From: Marinactinospora thermotolerans DSM 45154
GTDB lineage: Bacteria; Actinomycetota; Actinomycetes; Streptosporangiales; Streptosporangiaceae
Length of the DNA: 64,000 bases
NCBI RefSeq assembly: GCF_900167435.1
Contig: NZ_FUWS01000002.1
Coordinates: 173,924-237,923, forward strand
Direction of reading: 5' to 3'
Under the pieces are notes generated by a model. It worked only from the letters and a program-made list of their open reading frames with translations, had not been told where the DNA came from and searched no databases. This document shows, piece by piece, positions 49,640 through 58,594 of this stretch. Each line of letters opens with the position of its first letter. The stretch's first letter is position 1. A program made the translations under genes and the position numbers.

Positions 49640-50107
49640 TCAGGTCCGCTCGAACCTGCGCACGCCGGCGCCGGGCCGCCATAGTCGGATCACCAGCCGG
49701 TCGCCCTCCACCGTGGTCACCGCGACCTCCTCGACCAGCAGCCGGAACAGGTGAGAGCCGCCCGAGGGCTGCTCCGGGAGCAGCCTCCTCCGTTCCGCGT
49801 CGTCGGTCACCTCCACCGCGTGTCCGGAGACCTTCGCGTCGCCCTCCATCGTCCCGTCGGCGGGCTCACCCGGATTGACGTGGAGCGCGTACCGGTTGTC
49901 GCGGCGCAGGTCGAGCGCCTTGCGTGAACCGGGCATCGAGCCGAGTACCAGGTGGCCGTCGCGAAACAGCACCTCGGTACCGCTCACCCGGGGAGAACCG
50001 TCCCGGCGCAGGGTCGCCAGGACGTGGTGGCGGAACCCCTCGAACCGGCCGCGGACGAACGCGGCGAGGTCGGGGGCCTCCCGGGCGAAGTCGTTCCATG
50101 TCGTCAT
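49640..50107 (-). CDS. PPOX-class (pyridoxamine phosphate oxidase fold) protein
   Basis: 155 residues of the split-barrel flavin/F420-binding fold. FVRGRFEGFRHHVLATLRRD, GSPRVSGTEVLFRDGHLVLG, SRKALDLRRDNRYALHVNPG and GDAKVSGHAVEV correspond to the typical strand/loop pattern. Actinobacterial members often use F420 or bind FMN or haem, and the cofactor cannot be read here. Likely cytoplasmic. The start at ATG 50107 lies 48 bases from the end of the next minus-strand gene, so the two may be co-transcribed. Confidence 0.78.
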   Translation of the reverse strand: MTTWNDFAREAPDLAAFVRGRFEGFRHHVLATLRRDGSPRVSGTEVLFRDGHLVLGSMPGSRKALDLRRDNRYALHVNPGEPADGTMEGDAKVSGHAVEVTDDAERRRLLPEQPSGGSHLFRLLVEEVAVTTVEGDRLVIRLWRPGAGVRRFERT

Positions 50108-50155
50108 GGGGCCACTGTGCCGGCAGAGACTGACGTCTCCTGTCAGGTTCCCCGG

Positions 50156-50650
50156 TCAGATTCCCATCCGTTCGCGCAGGGAGGCCAGGGCGCGGGCCGC
50201 GTGCTCGCGCACACCCGGCTCCTGCGGGTCGACCCCGGCGTCGTAGTGGACCCGCCACAGCACCTCCGAACCGCCGGGCGGCCGACGGGCCACCAGACGG
50301 TAGCCGCGGGGCTCGTCCTCGCCGCTGCCGGGCAGGGCCACGTGGGTGTTGACGAGGATGGACGAGGCGACCCGTTCCTGGACGACCTCGGGGAGGGCGC
50401 CAGGGGAGGGCAGGGCGATGACGGTTTCGTCCGCGCCCTCCTCGACGAGTTCCAGTCCCTCGGCGTTCCAGCGGGCGCGTTCGACGCGCTCCCAGGGGAT
50501 CACGCGCCCGTCGGGCAGGTGGAGCGCGCGCGTGGTGGCGACGAGCGTGCCCGGCTCGGCGGGGGCGTGGGCGAGCACGCGCTCACCACGTTGCAGGTGG
50601 AGTCGGGCGCGCACCTCGGCGGAGGGACGCGAGCGGCGGGGCCATCGCAT
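50156..50650 (-). CDS. Conserved actinobacterial hypothetical protein (PH-like fold possible)
   Basis: 164 residues, cytoplasmic, not firmly recognised. The N-terminal half (LQRGERVLAHAPAEPGTLVA, TTRALHLPDGRVIPWERVER) has the alternating strand pattern of bacterial PH-like domains that start with a basal strand/Trp-containing turn. The rest (DEPRGYRLVARRPPGGSEVL, WRVHYDAGVDPQEPGV) has no known motif. ATG 50650. No function is assigned. Confidence 0.65.
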   Translation of the reverse strand: MRWPRRSRPSAEVRARLHLQRGERVLAHAPAEPGTLVATTRALHLPDGRVIPWERVERARWNAEGLELVEEGADETVIALPSPGALPEVVQERVASSILVNTHVALPGSGEDEPRGYRLVARRPPGGSEVLWRVHYDAGVDPQEPGVREHAARALASLRERMGI

Positions 50651-50696
50651 GGCCCCACGCTAGCGTGCCGGCCCGTTCGGCGGGCCGGCACGCGGC

Positions 50697-51008
50697 TCAC
50701 CGGGAGCCGTCTCCCAGCGGAGCCCCGTTGATCTGCGTGCGCTCGACGGCGGCGGCCTCCTCCTCGGTGGGACGGGCGAGGAAGTCGCGCAGCGAGGTGA
50801 CCGGCAGCTTCTCGCTCACCTTGGTGTAGACGGTGCGGCCGGCGTTGCTCACCTGCGCGCCGACGAGTCCCGCGGTCTCCTGGACGGTGGGGTTGTCGGC
50901 GATCCGGCGGGCGGCGCGAGCGAGCTGCTCGTAACGCTCCTTGCCCGCCTTCGCCCCGAGGACGTAACCGACGGCGAGTCCGGCGATGAAGGTGATCCGG
51001 TGGCGCAT
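50697..51008 (-). CDS. YtxH-like small membrane protein
   Basis: 103 residues with one N-terminal membrane segment carrying the YtxH-type pattern FIAGLAVGYVLGAKAGKERYEQ, followed by an amphipathic helix and a hydrophilic tail. Such proteins are envelope/stress associated, but the mechanism is unknown. ATG 51008 with GAGAGGAAC upstream. It is divergent from the tRNA-Asn gene. Confidence 0.72.
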   Translation of the reverse strand: MRHRITFIAGLAVGYVLGAKAGKERYEQLARAARRIADNPTVQETAGLVGAQVSNAGRTVYTKVSEKLPVTSLRDFLARPTEEEAAAVERTQINGAPLGDGSR

Positions 51009-51202
51009 GGGTTCCTCTCGGCGTCGATGGTCGTTACGGGGTGAACGGTACCCCGCGCGGCCTTCGTCATTCCGCCGCGGCCGGGCCGGGACGGCGACGC
51101 CGTGACCGGCAAGGGAAAACCTGTCACGAGCACCCTCGCGAGTGCGCTAGTCTTTTCCTGTCGGCAGGGAGCGCAAGCCCCCAGGGCCGACAGGGAAGAC
51201 GA

Positions 51203-51275
51203 TCCCGCGTAGCTCAATTGGCAGAGCAGCCGGCTGTTAACCGGCAGGTTATTGGTTCGAGTCCAATCGCGGGAG
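51203..51275 (+). tRNA. tRNA-Asn (anticodon GTT)
   Basis: 73-base cloverleaf. The acceptor arms are TCCCGCG (51203-51209) and CGCGGGA (51268-51274) with discriminator G. The D-arm is around AGCTCAATTGGCAGAGC. The anticodon stem GCCGG/CCGGC encloses loop CTGTTAA with anticodon GTT at 51236-51238, and the T-arm contains GGTTCGAGTCC. The CCA end is not encoded. A strong terminator follows. Confidence 0.95.
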
Positions 51276-51288
51276 CCCCTTGGAGAGT

Positions 51289-51315
51289 CCCGCCGGTGAT
51301 ACCGGCGGGGCTTTT
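51289..51315 (+). terminator. Rho-independent terminator of tRNA-Asn
   Basis: Perfect 9-bp stem (51289-51297 with 51301-51309), a 3-base loop and GCTTTT directly after, one of the few in this window with a T-run. Confidence 0.88.
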
Positions 51316-51670
51316 CGCTTTCCCGGGTCTTTTCCGTGGACGGTGGTCCTGTTCCCCTCCGCGGTGGAACCGCACGCGCCGGAAACGGCGCCGTTCGAAG
51401 CCGGTGGCTCGATGCCCGGGAAACGTCGCCCTGACTCCGCAACGGACGGGGCGGGCCGCGCTCGCCCGGGGAACACGTTTCAAGGGTGAAGCCGGCCGGG
51501 AGACGCTCATCGACCTCGCGTGACAAAGCCCCGGCGATGGCCGGCGGGGGAGCGGTCTTCCGAGAGGCCTCCCGACACCGGTCGGTGATGGAACACCGGG
51601 ATCACGGGCCGACCGTGACGGCCCGCGCCCGGGGAGGCCGGCGGTCCCCGGGACGCGGAGGTCGCCACCC
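51316..51670. other. Intergenic region without a visible gene
   Basis: 355 bases between the tRNA terminator and the end of the response regulator. No ORF with coding character, no RNA fold of known type and no clear repeat were seen. Confidence 0.5.
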
Positions 51671-52381
51671 TCACTCGCCCAGGACGTTCTCGCGGACCGC
51701 GTAGACCGCGGCCTCCACGCGCGAGTGCAACTGGAGCTTGTCGAGGATGTTGCGCACGTGGTTCTTCACCGTGTTGTCGGAGATGACCAGCTCGGCGGCG
51801 ATGTCGCGGTTGCTCAGGCCGCGCGCGATGAGACGCAGCACCTGGGTCTCGCGGGTGCTGAGCGCGGGAGGGGGGACCGGGACCGGTCCGCCCCGCTCCC
51901 TTCCCGAGGACGCGGTGAACTCCCGGATGAGCTTCGCGGCCATCGCGGGGGTGAGGAAGGAATGGCCCTTGTGGACCGCGCGCACCGCCGTGGGAAGCTC
52001 GGCCACCGAGACCGACTTCAACAGGTAGCCGACCGCTCCCGCGCGCAGCGCGCCGAACAGGTCGGCCTCCTCGTCACTGCTCGTCAACATGACGATCCTG
52101 CTGGTGGGGGCCACGTCCTTGATACCGGCGCAGGCGGTGATCCCACCGCCGTGCGGCATGCGGATGTCCATCAGCACCACGTCGGGCAGCAGGTCGGCGG
52201 CCCGGCGCATCGCGTCCGCGCCGTCGCCGGCCTCGCCGACCACGTCGATGTCGGGTTCGGCGGCCAGGACCGAGACCAGGCCGCGCCGGAAGAGCGCGTG
52301 GTCGTCGACGACGAGGATCCTGATGGGGTCGTCGGTGGGCGGGGCGCAGGCACCGCCGGGAGCGGGGAGCACGTCGTTCAC
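51671..52381 (-). CDS. NarL/FixJ-type response regulator, orphan
   Basis: 236 residues. The receiver domain (1-125) contains IRILVVDDHALFRRGLVSVL with acidic pocket and phosphoacceptor Asp in PDVVLMDIRMPHGGG (about residue 62), Thr/Ser in IVMLTSSDEEADLF and Lys in GYLLKSVSV. A Pro-rich linker leads to a LuxR-type helix-turn-helix (STRETQVLRLIARGLSNRDI, ISDNTVKNHVRNILDKLQLH). GTG 52381 follows AAGGAG. No histidine kinase is adjacent, so its partner is elsewhere. It is downstream of the pca/pob block on the same strand but separated by a strong terminator. Confidence 0.9.
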   Translation of the reverse strand: MNDVLPAPGGACAPPTDDPIRILVVDDHALFRRGLVSVLAAEPDIDVVGEAGDGADAMRRAADLLPDVVLMDIRMPHGGGITACAGIKDVAPTSRIVMLTSSDEEADLFGALRAGAVGYLLKSVSVAELPTAVRAVHKGHSFLTPAMAAKLIREFTASSGRERGGPVPVPPPALSTRETQVLRLIARGLSNRDIAAELVISDNTVKNHVRNILDKLQLHSRVEAAVYAVRENVLGE

Positions 52382-52514
52382 GGGTCTCCTTCCGTGCCGA
52401 TCGTCCGGGCATCCGGTGACGACTCTGACACGCGCCGCCGCCCCGGGGGCGCGGATGAGAAAGAGGGGTCTTCCCCTCGCTTCTCGCCCCGGGCGACGCC
52501 GCCGGAGACGGAGA

Positions 52515-52542
52515 GGGGTCCCCGCCGGGCGGCGGGGACCCC
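52515..52542 (-). terminator. Terminator at the 3' end of the pca-linked MHS transporter
   Basis: Perfect 12-bp stem (52515-52526 with 52531-52542), 4-base loop, 21 bases beyond the transporter stop on the minus strand. It marks the end of the aromatic catabolism block. Confidence 0.8.
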
Positions 52543-52563
52543 GTCGACGACGGACGGCCGGGC

Positions 52564-53880
52564 CTACTCGGCCATGTCGGTGTCCTTGGTCTCCGGACCG
52601 AACCACAGCGCGGTGAAGGTGAGCAGGGCCAGGACCAGCGCGTAGAGGGCCAGCCGCACCGGCGACTCGCCGCCGCCGATCAGCGCCGAGGCGATCATCG
52701 GCGCGAATCCGCCACCGAGGATCGAGGCCAGCACGAACGCCGAACCGGCACCGGAGTAGCGCACCCGCGTCGGGAACAGCTCCGCCAGGTAGGAGGAGAC
52801 CGGCGCGTACAGCAGCGTGTGCACGACACCGCCCACACCGAACCCGAGCACCATCAGCCAGGGGTCGCCGGTGCCCATGAACAGGAACATGGGGAAGGCC
52901 CACACCGCCAGCGCGACGGCGCCGATGAGCATCGGCAGCCGCCGGCCCACCCGCTCGGCCCAGTGCGCCATGGGGACGATCAGCACCAGGTGCACCAGCG
53001 CCGCGGCGGAGACCACCAGCAGCATCGTCGACTGCGCGACGCCGCCCACCGACACGCCGTAGGAGACGCTGTAGACCGTCATCAGGTACCACAGCGCCGA
53101 GCCGGCCAGGGCCGCGCCGACGCCGATCACCAGCCGCTTGGCGTGCCCGCGCAGCAGCGCGCCCATCGGGAAGCGCTCCGGCCCCTCGTCGCGCTCCTGG
53201 GCCTCGGTGAACAGGGGGGACTCGTTGACCTGGGAACGGATCCACATGCCGATCGCGATCATCACGAAACTGAGCAGGAACGGGACGCGCCACCCCCACG
53301 CCATGAACGCCTCCTCGCTCATCGAGGCGGTGACCGCGGCGAAGACGCCGTTGGCGAGGAGGACGCCCAGCGGAGGTCCGGCCTGGGTGACCGCGGCGTA
53401 GACCGCCCGCCGGTTGGGCGGGGCGTGCTCGGAGGCCAGCAGCACCGCGCCGCCCCACTCGCCGCCCAGACCGATCCCCTGGAGGATCCGGCAGGTCACC
53501 AGCAGGATCGGCGCCAGCAGCCCGACCGTGCCGAAGGTCGGCAGCAGACCCACGGCGATCGTGGCGCCGCCCATCATCAGCAGCGAGATGACCAGCGCGG
53601 GCTTGCGGCCCAGCCGGTCGCCGAGGTTGCCGAAGACGATCACGCCGATGGGGCGGGCCAGGAAGGCGGCGGCGAACGTCGCGAACGCGGCGAGCGTCCC
53701 CGCCGCGGGGTCACCGGCCGGGAAGAACAGGTGGGCCAGCACGATCGCCGCCGCGGCGCCGTAGATGCTGAAGTCGTAGTACTCGATCGTGGTGCCGATG
53801 AGACTGGCGGCCGCGACCTTGCGCGCCTCACGGCGCTTCTCCGCGGGGGCGAGGACCGCGCCCGCAGGGGACTGGTTCAT
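52564..53880 (-). CDS. MHS-family transporter, probable aromatic acid uptake
   Basis: 438 residues, about twelve membrane segments. MHS motifs are visible: ASLIGTTIEYYDFSIYGAAA, FLARPIGVIVFGNLGDRLGR and GIGLGGEWGGAVLLASEHAP. It sits directly after pobA on the same strand (241-base gap with hairpin potential), so 4-hydroxybenzoate, protocatechuate or a related acid is the likely substrate. This is by context, not by a diagnostic motif. ATG 53880 is chosen over 53982 because CAGGAG precedes it and homology starts there. Confidence 0.87.
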   Translation of the reverse strand: MNQSPAGAVLAPAEKRREARKVAAASLIGTTIEYYDFSIYGAAAAIVLAHLFFPAGDPAAGTLAAFATFAAAFLARPIGVIVFGNLGDRLGRKPALVISLLMMGGATIAVGLLPTFGTVGLLAPILLVTCRILQGIGLGGEWGGAVLLASEHAPPNRRAVYAAVTQAGPPLGVLLANGVFAAVTASMSEEAFMAWGWRVPFLLSFVMIAIGMWIRSQVNESPLFTEAQERDEGPERFPMGALLRGHAKRLVIGVGAALAGSALWYLMTVYSVSYGVSVGGVAQSTMLLVVSAAALVHLVLIVPMAHWAERVGRRLPMLIGAVALAVWAFPMFLFMGTGDPWLMVLGFGVGGVVHTLLYAPVSSYLAELFPTRVRYSGAGSAFVLASILGGGFAPMIASALIGGGESPVRLALYALVLALLTFTALWFGPETKDTDMAE

Positions 53881-54121
53881 CCCGTGCTCCTGAAGAGTGT
53901 GGTCGCCGGGGCTGTGGGCCCGGCGGTGCTGAGGAGGGACGCGGGACACGCCGCGCGTGTCCCGCCGCGCGCCGGCCGGCACGGGGTGGGGCCGATCGGC
54001 GCACCCGGACCCGTACCCCCGTGAGGAGGCCGGGTGGGGGAGGGCGGGGCCGGCCGCATCGAGGCACGCCGAGGAGACCGGCGGCCCCGGTGGGCGGGCG
54101 GTGCGGGGGAGGTTCCCGAGG

Positions 54122-55297
54122 TCAGACCTGCGGGAGCCCGGTGTAGTTCTCGGCGATCTCGGTGGCGGCGGCCCGCGAGGCGGCGATGCGGTCCAGGTCC
54201 GAGATCTGTAGGCGGCGCTCGAAGTCGCCCCCCTGCGGGTCGGGGTGCAGCATCGTCGTCATCCGGTAGGAGAAGTGCTCGGCCCGCCAGACCCGGCGCA
54301 GCGCGTCGTCGGAGTAGGAGTCGAGCAGCGTGGTGGAACCGTCCCGGTCCCACGCGGTGAGCGCCTCGGCCAGGAGCATGACGTCGTGCATGGCCAGGTT
54401 GAGGCCCTTCGCGCCGGTGGGCGGCACGATGTGGGCCGCGTCGCCGGCGAGGAAGAGGGAACCGTGGCGCATCGGCTCGGTGACGAAGCTGCGCATGGGG
54501 GTGATCGACTTGTCGGTGATCGGGCCGCGCTTGAGCTCCCAGGAACCGTCGGCGAGCGCGAAGCGGGCGGTCAGCTCGTCCCAGATCCGCTCGTCGGACC
54601 ATTCGGCGGTGTCGGTTCCGTTGGGGACCTGGAGGTAGAGCCGGCTCACCTGCTCCGAGCGCATGCTGTGCAGCGCGAACCCGCGGTCGCTGTGGGCGTA
54701 GATCAGCTCGTCGCACGAGGGAGGGACGTCGGCGAGGATGCCCAGCCAGCTGAACGGGTAGACCTTGTCGAAGGTGCGCACCACCGCGGCGGGCAGCGAG
54801 GCGCGGCCGATGCCGTGGAAACCGTCGCAGGCCACCACGATGTCGCACTCCAGGACCTGTTCGGCGGCGCCGTCGGTGAACCGGACGCGGGGGGAGCCGG
54901 TGTCGATGTCCTCGATCGCGGTCGCCCGGGACTCGAACAGGATCTTCCCGCCGTCGGCGAGACGACGGGCGATGAGGTCCTTGACGATCTCGGTCTGGGC
55001 GTAGATGACGACCTCGCGGCCGCACAGGTCGGGGAAGTCCAGGTGGTGGGCGCGGCCGTCGAAGCGCAGCTCGATGCCATGGTGCACCAGTCCCTCGCGG
55101 TCCATGCGCCCGCCGACGCCGGCCCCGCGCAGGGTCTCGGCGACGGCGTGCTCGACGACGCCCGCGCGCTGGCGCCGCTCGACGTAGTCGCGGGACCGGG
55201 CCTCCAAGACGACGGACTCGATGCCCTGAAGGTGCAGCAGGTGGGAGAGCAGCAGGCCGGCGGGGCCGGCGCCGATGATGCCGACGCGGGTGCGCAT
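54122..55297 (-). CDS. pobA: 4-hydroxybenzoate 3-monooxygenase
   Basis: FAD-dependent class A hydroxylase that converts 4-hydroxybenzoate to protocatechuate. 391 residues, the exact family size. The N-terminal dinucleotide motif is VGIIGAGPAGLLLSHLLHLQ. The DG motif is DIVVACDGFHGIGR (about residue 160) and the GD motif is LFLAGDAAHIVPPTGAKGLN (about residue 285). The strand order and YVERRQRAGVVEHAV (substrate loop) match PobA. It supplies substrate to the protocatechuate dioxygenase in the same cluster, and lies 89 bases after pcaC. Confidence 0.95.
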   Translation of the reverse strand: MRTRVGIIGAGPAGLLLSHLLHLQGIESVVLEARSRDYVERRQRAGVVEHAVAETLRGAGVGGRMDREGLVHHGIELRFDGRAHHLDFPDLCGREVVIYAQTEIVKDLIARRLADGGKILFESRATAIEDIDTGSPRVRFTDGAAEQVLECDIVVACDGFHGIGRASLPAAVVRTFDKVYPFSWLGILADVPPSCDELIYAHSDRGFALHSMRSEQVSRLYLQVPNGTDTAEWSDERIWDELTARFALADGSWELKRGPITDKSITPMRSFVTEPMRHGSLFLAGDAAHIVPPTGAKGLNLAMHDVMLLAEALTAWDRDGSTTLLDSYSDDALRRVWRAEHFSYRMTTMLHPDPQGGDFERRLQISDLDRIAASRAAATEIAENYTGLPQV

Positions 55298-55386
55298 GGG
55301 GACTCCTCGGAGGGTCGGAACGGGCCGGAGCTGGGACGTGTCCGGCGGGGAGAGGCCGCGGTGGGGTGGACCGGGCGAGGTGGGGA

Positions 55387-55803
55387 TCAGTGGGGGGAGG
55401 TGTCGTCGATCTCGGCCAGGACGCGCTGGGCGATGGAGAACGCCTTGTTCGCGGCGGGGACGCCGCAGTAGATCGCGGCCTGGAGGAAGACCTCGGCGAT
55501 CTCCTCGGCGCTCAGCCCGTTGCGCACGGCGGCGCGCACGTGCATGGCCAGCTCCTCCCAGTGGCCCTTGGCGACCAGGGCGGTCAGCACCATGCAGCTG
55601 CGGGTCTTGCGGTCCAGCCCCGGGCGGGTCCAGATCTCGCCCCAGGCGTAGCGGGTGATGAGGTCCTGGAACGGTTCGGTGAACGGTGTCGTGCCGGCCA
55701 CGGCACGGTCGACGTGGGCGTCGCCGAGGACCGCCCGGCGCACCCGCATGCCCTCGGCGTGCCGGGCCTCGTCGGTCGCGGACCGTGTCTCATCGGTGTC
55801 CAT
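55387..55803 (-). CDS. pcaC: 4-carboxymuconolactone decarboxylase
   Basis: 138-residue CMD/AhpD-fold protein. GMRVRRAVLGDAHVDRAVAG, TPFTEPFQDLITRYAWGEIW and MVLTALVAKGHWEELAMHVR (catalytic His region) match stand-alone PcaC, which decarboxylates carboxymuconolactone to 3-oxoadipate enol-lactone. Many actinobacteria have PcaC fused to PcaD as PcaL; here they are separate genes 28 bases apart. Confidence 0.93.
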   Translation of the reverse strand: MDTDETRSATDEARHAEGMRVRRAVLGDAHVDRAVAGTTPFTEPFQDLITRYAWGEIWTRPGLDRKTRSCMVLTALVAKGHWEELAMHVRAAVRNGLSAEEIAEVFLQAAIYCGVPAANKAFSIAQRVLAEIDDTSPH

Positions 55804-55831
55804 GGGAATTCCCTTCGCGCGGAGGGCCGCG

Positions 55832-56596
55832 TCAGCGCACGAAGTGCGCGCGCAGCAGCGGATTGACCTGGTCGGCGCGTTCCCAGCTGGCCAGGTGGGC
55901 GCCGGGACCGACGACCTCCAGGCGGGCGCCGGGCACCGCGTCGGCGATGAGTTCGGCGTGGGCGGGCGGGGTGGCGGGGTCGTCGGCTCCGGCGACGACC
56001 AGTGTCGGGGCGGCGATCGCGGGCAGGTCGGGGCGCAGGTCCATGCGTTCGATGGCCGCGCAGCATCCCGCGTACCCCTCGGCGGGGGTCGCGGCGACCA
56101 TCGACGTCATCCGTTCGACCACGGCGGGCTCGGCGTGGGCGAAGCCGGGGGTGAACCACCGTTCCACCACTCCGGCGGCGACCGCCCCGGTGCCTTCGGC
56201 GCGCACGGTCGCGGCGCGCCGGCTCCACCCCTCGGGCGGTCCCAGCAGCGCCGACGTGCACAGCAGCGCCAGTCGGTCGATCCGTTCGGGGGCGTGCGCG
56301 CCCAGCCACATCCCGGTCATCCCGCCGATGGACAGCCCGGCGAAGTGCGCCCGGCGCACGCCCAGGCGGTCGAGCAGGCGCACCACGTCCGCGCCCAGGT
56401 CGGCGATCGTGTAGGGGCCGCCGGGCACGGGGGAGCGGCCGTGACCGCGCATGTCGTAACGGACCACCCGCAGGTCCCGCGCGAGGTCGGCGACCTGCGG
56501 CTCCCACATTTCCAGGGTGCTGCCCAGGGAACCGCCCAGGATCAGGACGGGCGCGTCCTCGGGGCCGTCGATGACGTGGTGGACGTCGACCGTCAT
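55832..56596 (-). CDS. pcaD: 3-oxoadipate enol-lactonase
   Basis: 254-residue alpha/beta hydrolase. The oxyanion region is VLILGGSLGSTLEMWEPQ. The nucleophile Ser elbow FAGLSIGGMTGMWLGAHAP (G-L-S-I-G) lies around residue 94. The acid residue is in PTLVVAGADDPATPPAHAEL and the catalytic His in VGPGAHLASWERADQVN. It hydrolyses the enol-lactone to 3-oxoadipate. The start codon overlaps the pcaB stop (ATGA). Confidence 0.93.
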   Translation of the reverse strand: MTVDVHHVIDGPEDAPVLILGGSLGSTLEMWEPQVADLARDLRVVRYDMRGHGRSPVPGGPYTIADLGADVVRLLDRLGVRRAHFAGLSIGGMTGMWLGAHAPERIDRLALLCTSALLGPPEGWSRRAATVRAEGTGAVAAGVVERWFTPGFAHAEPAVVERMTSMVAATPAEGYAGCCAAIERMDLRPDLPAIAAPTLVVAGADDPATPPAHAELIADAVPGARLEVVGPGAHLASWERADQVNPLLRAHFVR

Positions 56597-57966
56597 CCTT
56601 CCTCACCTTCCACTCCAGCGGGCCGCGCGCCGAAGCGCTGTAGTGCCCGGTCGACGAACACGCCGGCGCTTCCCAGGTAGCCGGCCGGATCCAGCAGCGC
56701 GGCGATCTCCTCGCGCGAACGCCGCACCTCCGCCTGCCCGGCCAGCACGTCGGCGAGGTCGCGCCGGCCGTCGGCCGCCTCGGCGCAGGCGTCCTGGACG
56801 AGTTCGTGGGCGGCCATCCGGCCGAGGTCGGCGGCCAACGCCGTGGTGACCCGCTCGGCGAGCAGCAGCCCACCGGTCAGGTCCAGGTTGGCGCGCATCC
56901 GCGCGGGGTCCACCCGCAGCCGTTCCACCGAGGCGCGCAACCAGGCCACCGCCGAGCCGGTCAGGCACAACAGCCGCGAGAGCGGCTGCCATTCGGAGTG
57001 CCAGGACCCCGCGGCGCGCTGGTGTTCCTGCGCCATCGACGCCAGCAGCGACGCGACCAGCGCCGGCGCCTGTTGGGCGCAGGCCAGCGCGGACACCGCG
57101 GCGATCGGGTTGCGTTTGTGGGGCAGGGTGGAGGAACCGCCCGTTCCCGCCTCCCCCTCCTCGGCGACCTCGCCGACCTCGGTCTGGGCGAGCAGGACGA
57201 TGTCGTGGGCGGCCTTCGCGACCGCGCCGCACAACCGGCCCAACGCACCGGCCAGCTCGGCGATCCGGCCGCGGTCGGTGTGCCAGGGCAGGGCCGGCTC
57301 CGCCAGGCCGAGTTCGGCGGCGTAGGCGCGCACCACGTCGGGTCCGGCGGCGCCCAGGGAGGCCAGTGTCCCGGCGGCGCCGCCGAGCTGGACCGCGAGC
57401 CCGTCGCCGGCCACGTCGGACAGCCGCGTCGCGGCCGTCGAGATCGCCTCCAGCCAGCCCGCGGCGACCAGGCCGAACGTGGTGGGCAGCGCCTGCTGGA
57501 GGAGGGTGCGCCCCGCCATGGGGGTGTCACGGTGGCGACGGGCCGAGCGGGCCAGTTCCCGGGTCAGCGCTCCGGCGTCGGCGTCGATGGCCGCGCAGGC
57601 CCGCCGGGCCACCAGCATCGCCGCGGTGTCCATGATGTCCTGGCTGGTCGCGCCCTTGTGGACGTGGCGCGCGGCCTCCCCCTCCACGGCCCGGGTGAGT
57701 TCCCGCACCAGCGGGATCACCGGGTTTCCACCTCCAGCGGCGGCCCGGCCGAGCGCGTCGGCGTCGAAGCGCTCCGGCAGGCACGCGGCGGCGATGGCCT
57801 CGGCCGCGGCCGGTTCGATCAGCCCGACACGGGCCTGGGCCCGGGCCAGGCCGGCCTCGGCGTCGAGCAGGGCCCGCAGCCAGCCGGCGTCACCGGTGTG
57901 CTCTGCGGCGCCGCCCCGCTCGAACACCCCGCCGAACAGGCCGGTCGGGACGGATATGGCGGTCAT
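56593..57966 (-). CDS. pcaB: 3-carboxy-cis,cis-muconate cycloisomerase
   Basis: 457 residues of the fumarase/aspartase superfamily. The signature GGSSTLPHKRNPIAAVSAL is present (about residue 272), with HVHKGATSQDIMDTAAMLVA (about residue 95-114) upstream. It lactonises carboxymuconate made by the 3,4-dioxygenase. ATG 57966 follows GGAAAG; upstream in-frame residues overlap pcaG and are non-homologous. Tight spacing with pcaG and pcaD supports one transcript. Confidence 0.94.
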   Translation of the reverse strand: MTAISVPTGLFGGVFERGGAAEHTGDAGWLRALLDAEAGLARAQARVGLIEPAAAEAIAAACLPERFDADALGRAAAGGGNPVIPLVRELTRAVEGEAARHVHKGATSQDIMDTAAMLVARRACAAIDADAGALTRELARSARRHRDTPMAGRTLLQQALPTTFGLVAAGWLEAISTAATRLSDVAGDGLAVQLGGAAGTLASLGAAGPDVVRAYAAELGLAEPALPWHTDRGRIAELAGALGRLCGAVAKAAHDIVLLAQTEVGEVAEEGEAGTGGSSTLPHKRNPIAAVSALACAQQAPALVASLLASMAQEHQRAAGSWHSEWQPLSRLLCLTGSAVAWLRASVERLRVDPARMRANLDLTGGLLLAERVTTALAADLGRMAAHELVQDACAEAADGRRDLADVLAGQAEVRRSREEIAALLDPAGYLGSAGVFVDRALQRFGARPAGVEGEEG

Positions 57967-58036
57967 GGTGGTCTTTCCGTTGCTTGCGGTGTCTCGCGGT
58001 CCGGTTCCGGCGCGGCCGGAACCGGACCGCCGGTCC

Positions 58037-58594
58037 TCAGATGTCGAAGAACGCGGTCTCGTTCTCCCCCTGGAGCCGGATGTCGAACCGGTAGCCGTCG
58101 TCGGTGGCATCGGCGATGAGCGTCGCCCGCACGGCGGGGTCGGACACCGCGCACAGCACCGGGTCGGCGGCGTTGGCGGTCTGCTCCTCGGGGAAGTAGA
58201 TCCGCGTCACCACCCGGTGCAGCATGCCGCGGGCGAACACCGAGACGTCGATGTGCGGGGCCTGGGGCCCGCGCGGACCGGGGAGCGGACCGGGCTTGAG
58301 GGTGAAGATCCCGTAGGCGCCGTGGGCGTCGGTGGGGCAGCGGCCGAAACCGCGGAACCCCGGGCGACGTACCGCGCCGCGCGGATCGTCGGGGTGGTCG
58401 AACCGGCCGTCCGGATCGGCCTGCCAGGTCTCGATGAGGCCGTCGGTGACCGGCTGGCCGGCCCCGTCGTAGAGGGTCCCGCGGATCCAGATCCCCCCGG
58501 ACGTCCCCTCCTCGACGGCGAAGGGGCCGTCGGGCCAGGGCAGGCCGATGTGCAGGTAGGGGCCGACGGTCTGGGACGGAGTGGTGTCGGGCAT
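58037..58594 (-). CDS. pcaG: Protocatechuate 3,4-dioxygenase, alpha subunit
   Basis: 185 residues of the intradiol ring-cleavage dioxygenase fold. TPSQTVGPYLHIGLPWPDGP at the N-terminus, GLIETWQADPDGRFDHPDDP and APHIDVSVFARGMLHRVVTR, followed by YFPEEQTAN, correspond to the alpha subunit. The iron ligands are in the beta subunit, so this chain is non-catalytic but forms the active site wall. The ATG shares its A with the pcaH stop. Confidence 0.95.
   Translation of the reverse strand: MPDTTPSQTVGPYLHIGLPWPDGPFAVEEGTSGGIWIRGTLYDGAGQPVTDGLIETWQADPDGRFDHPDDPRGAVRRPGFRGFGRCPTDAHGAYGIFTLKPGPLPGPRGPQAPHIDVSVFARGMLHRVVTRIYFPEEQTANAADPVLCAVSDPAVRATLIADATDDGYRFDIRLQGENETAFFDI

Noticed and set aside
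50156-51008. The three small minus-strand genes before tRNA-Asn as a mobile island at a tRNA
   Set aside because: No integrase, no repeated tRNA end and ordinary chromosomal proteins; the tRNA is complete and followed by its own terminator.
51214-51526. Minus-strand frames across tRNA-Asn that resemble commonly annotated short proteins
   Set aside because: They are translations of the tRNA gene and its flanks, a well-known annotation artefact.
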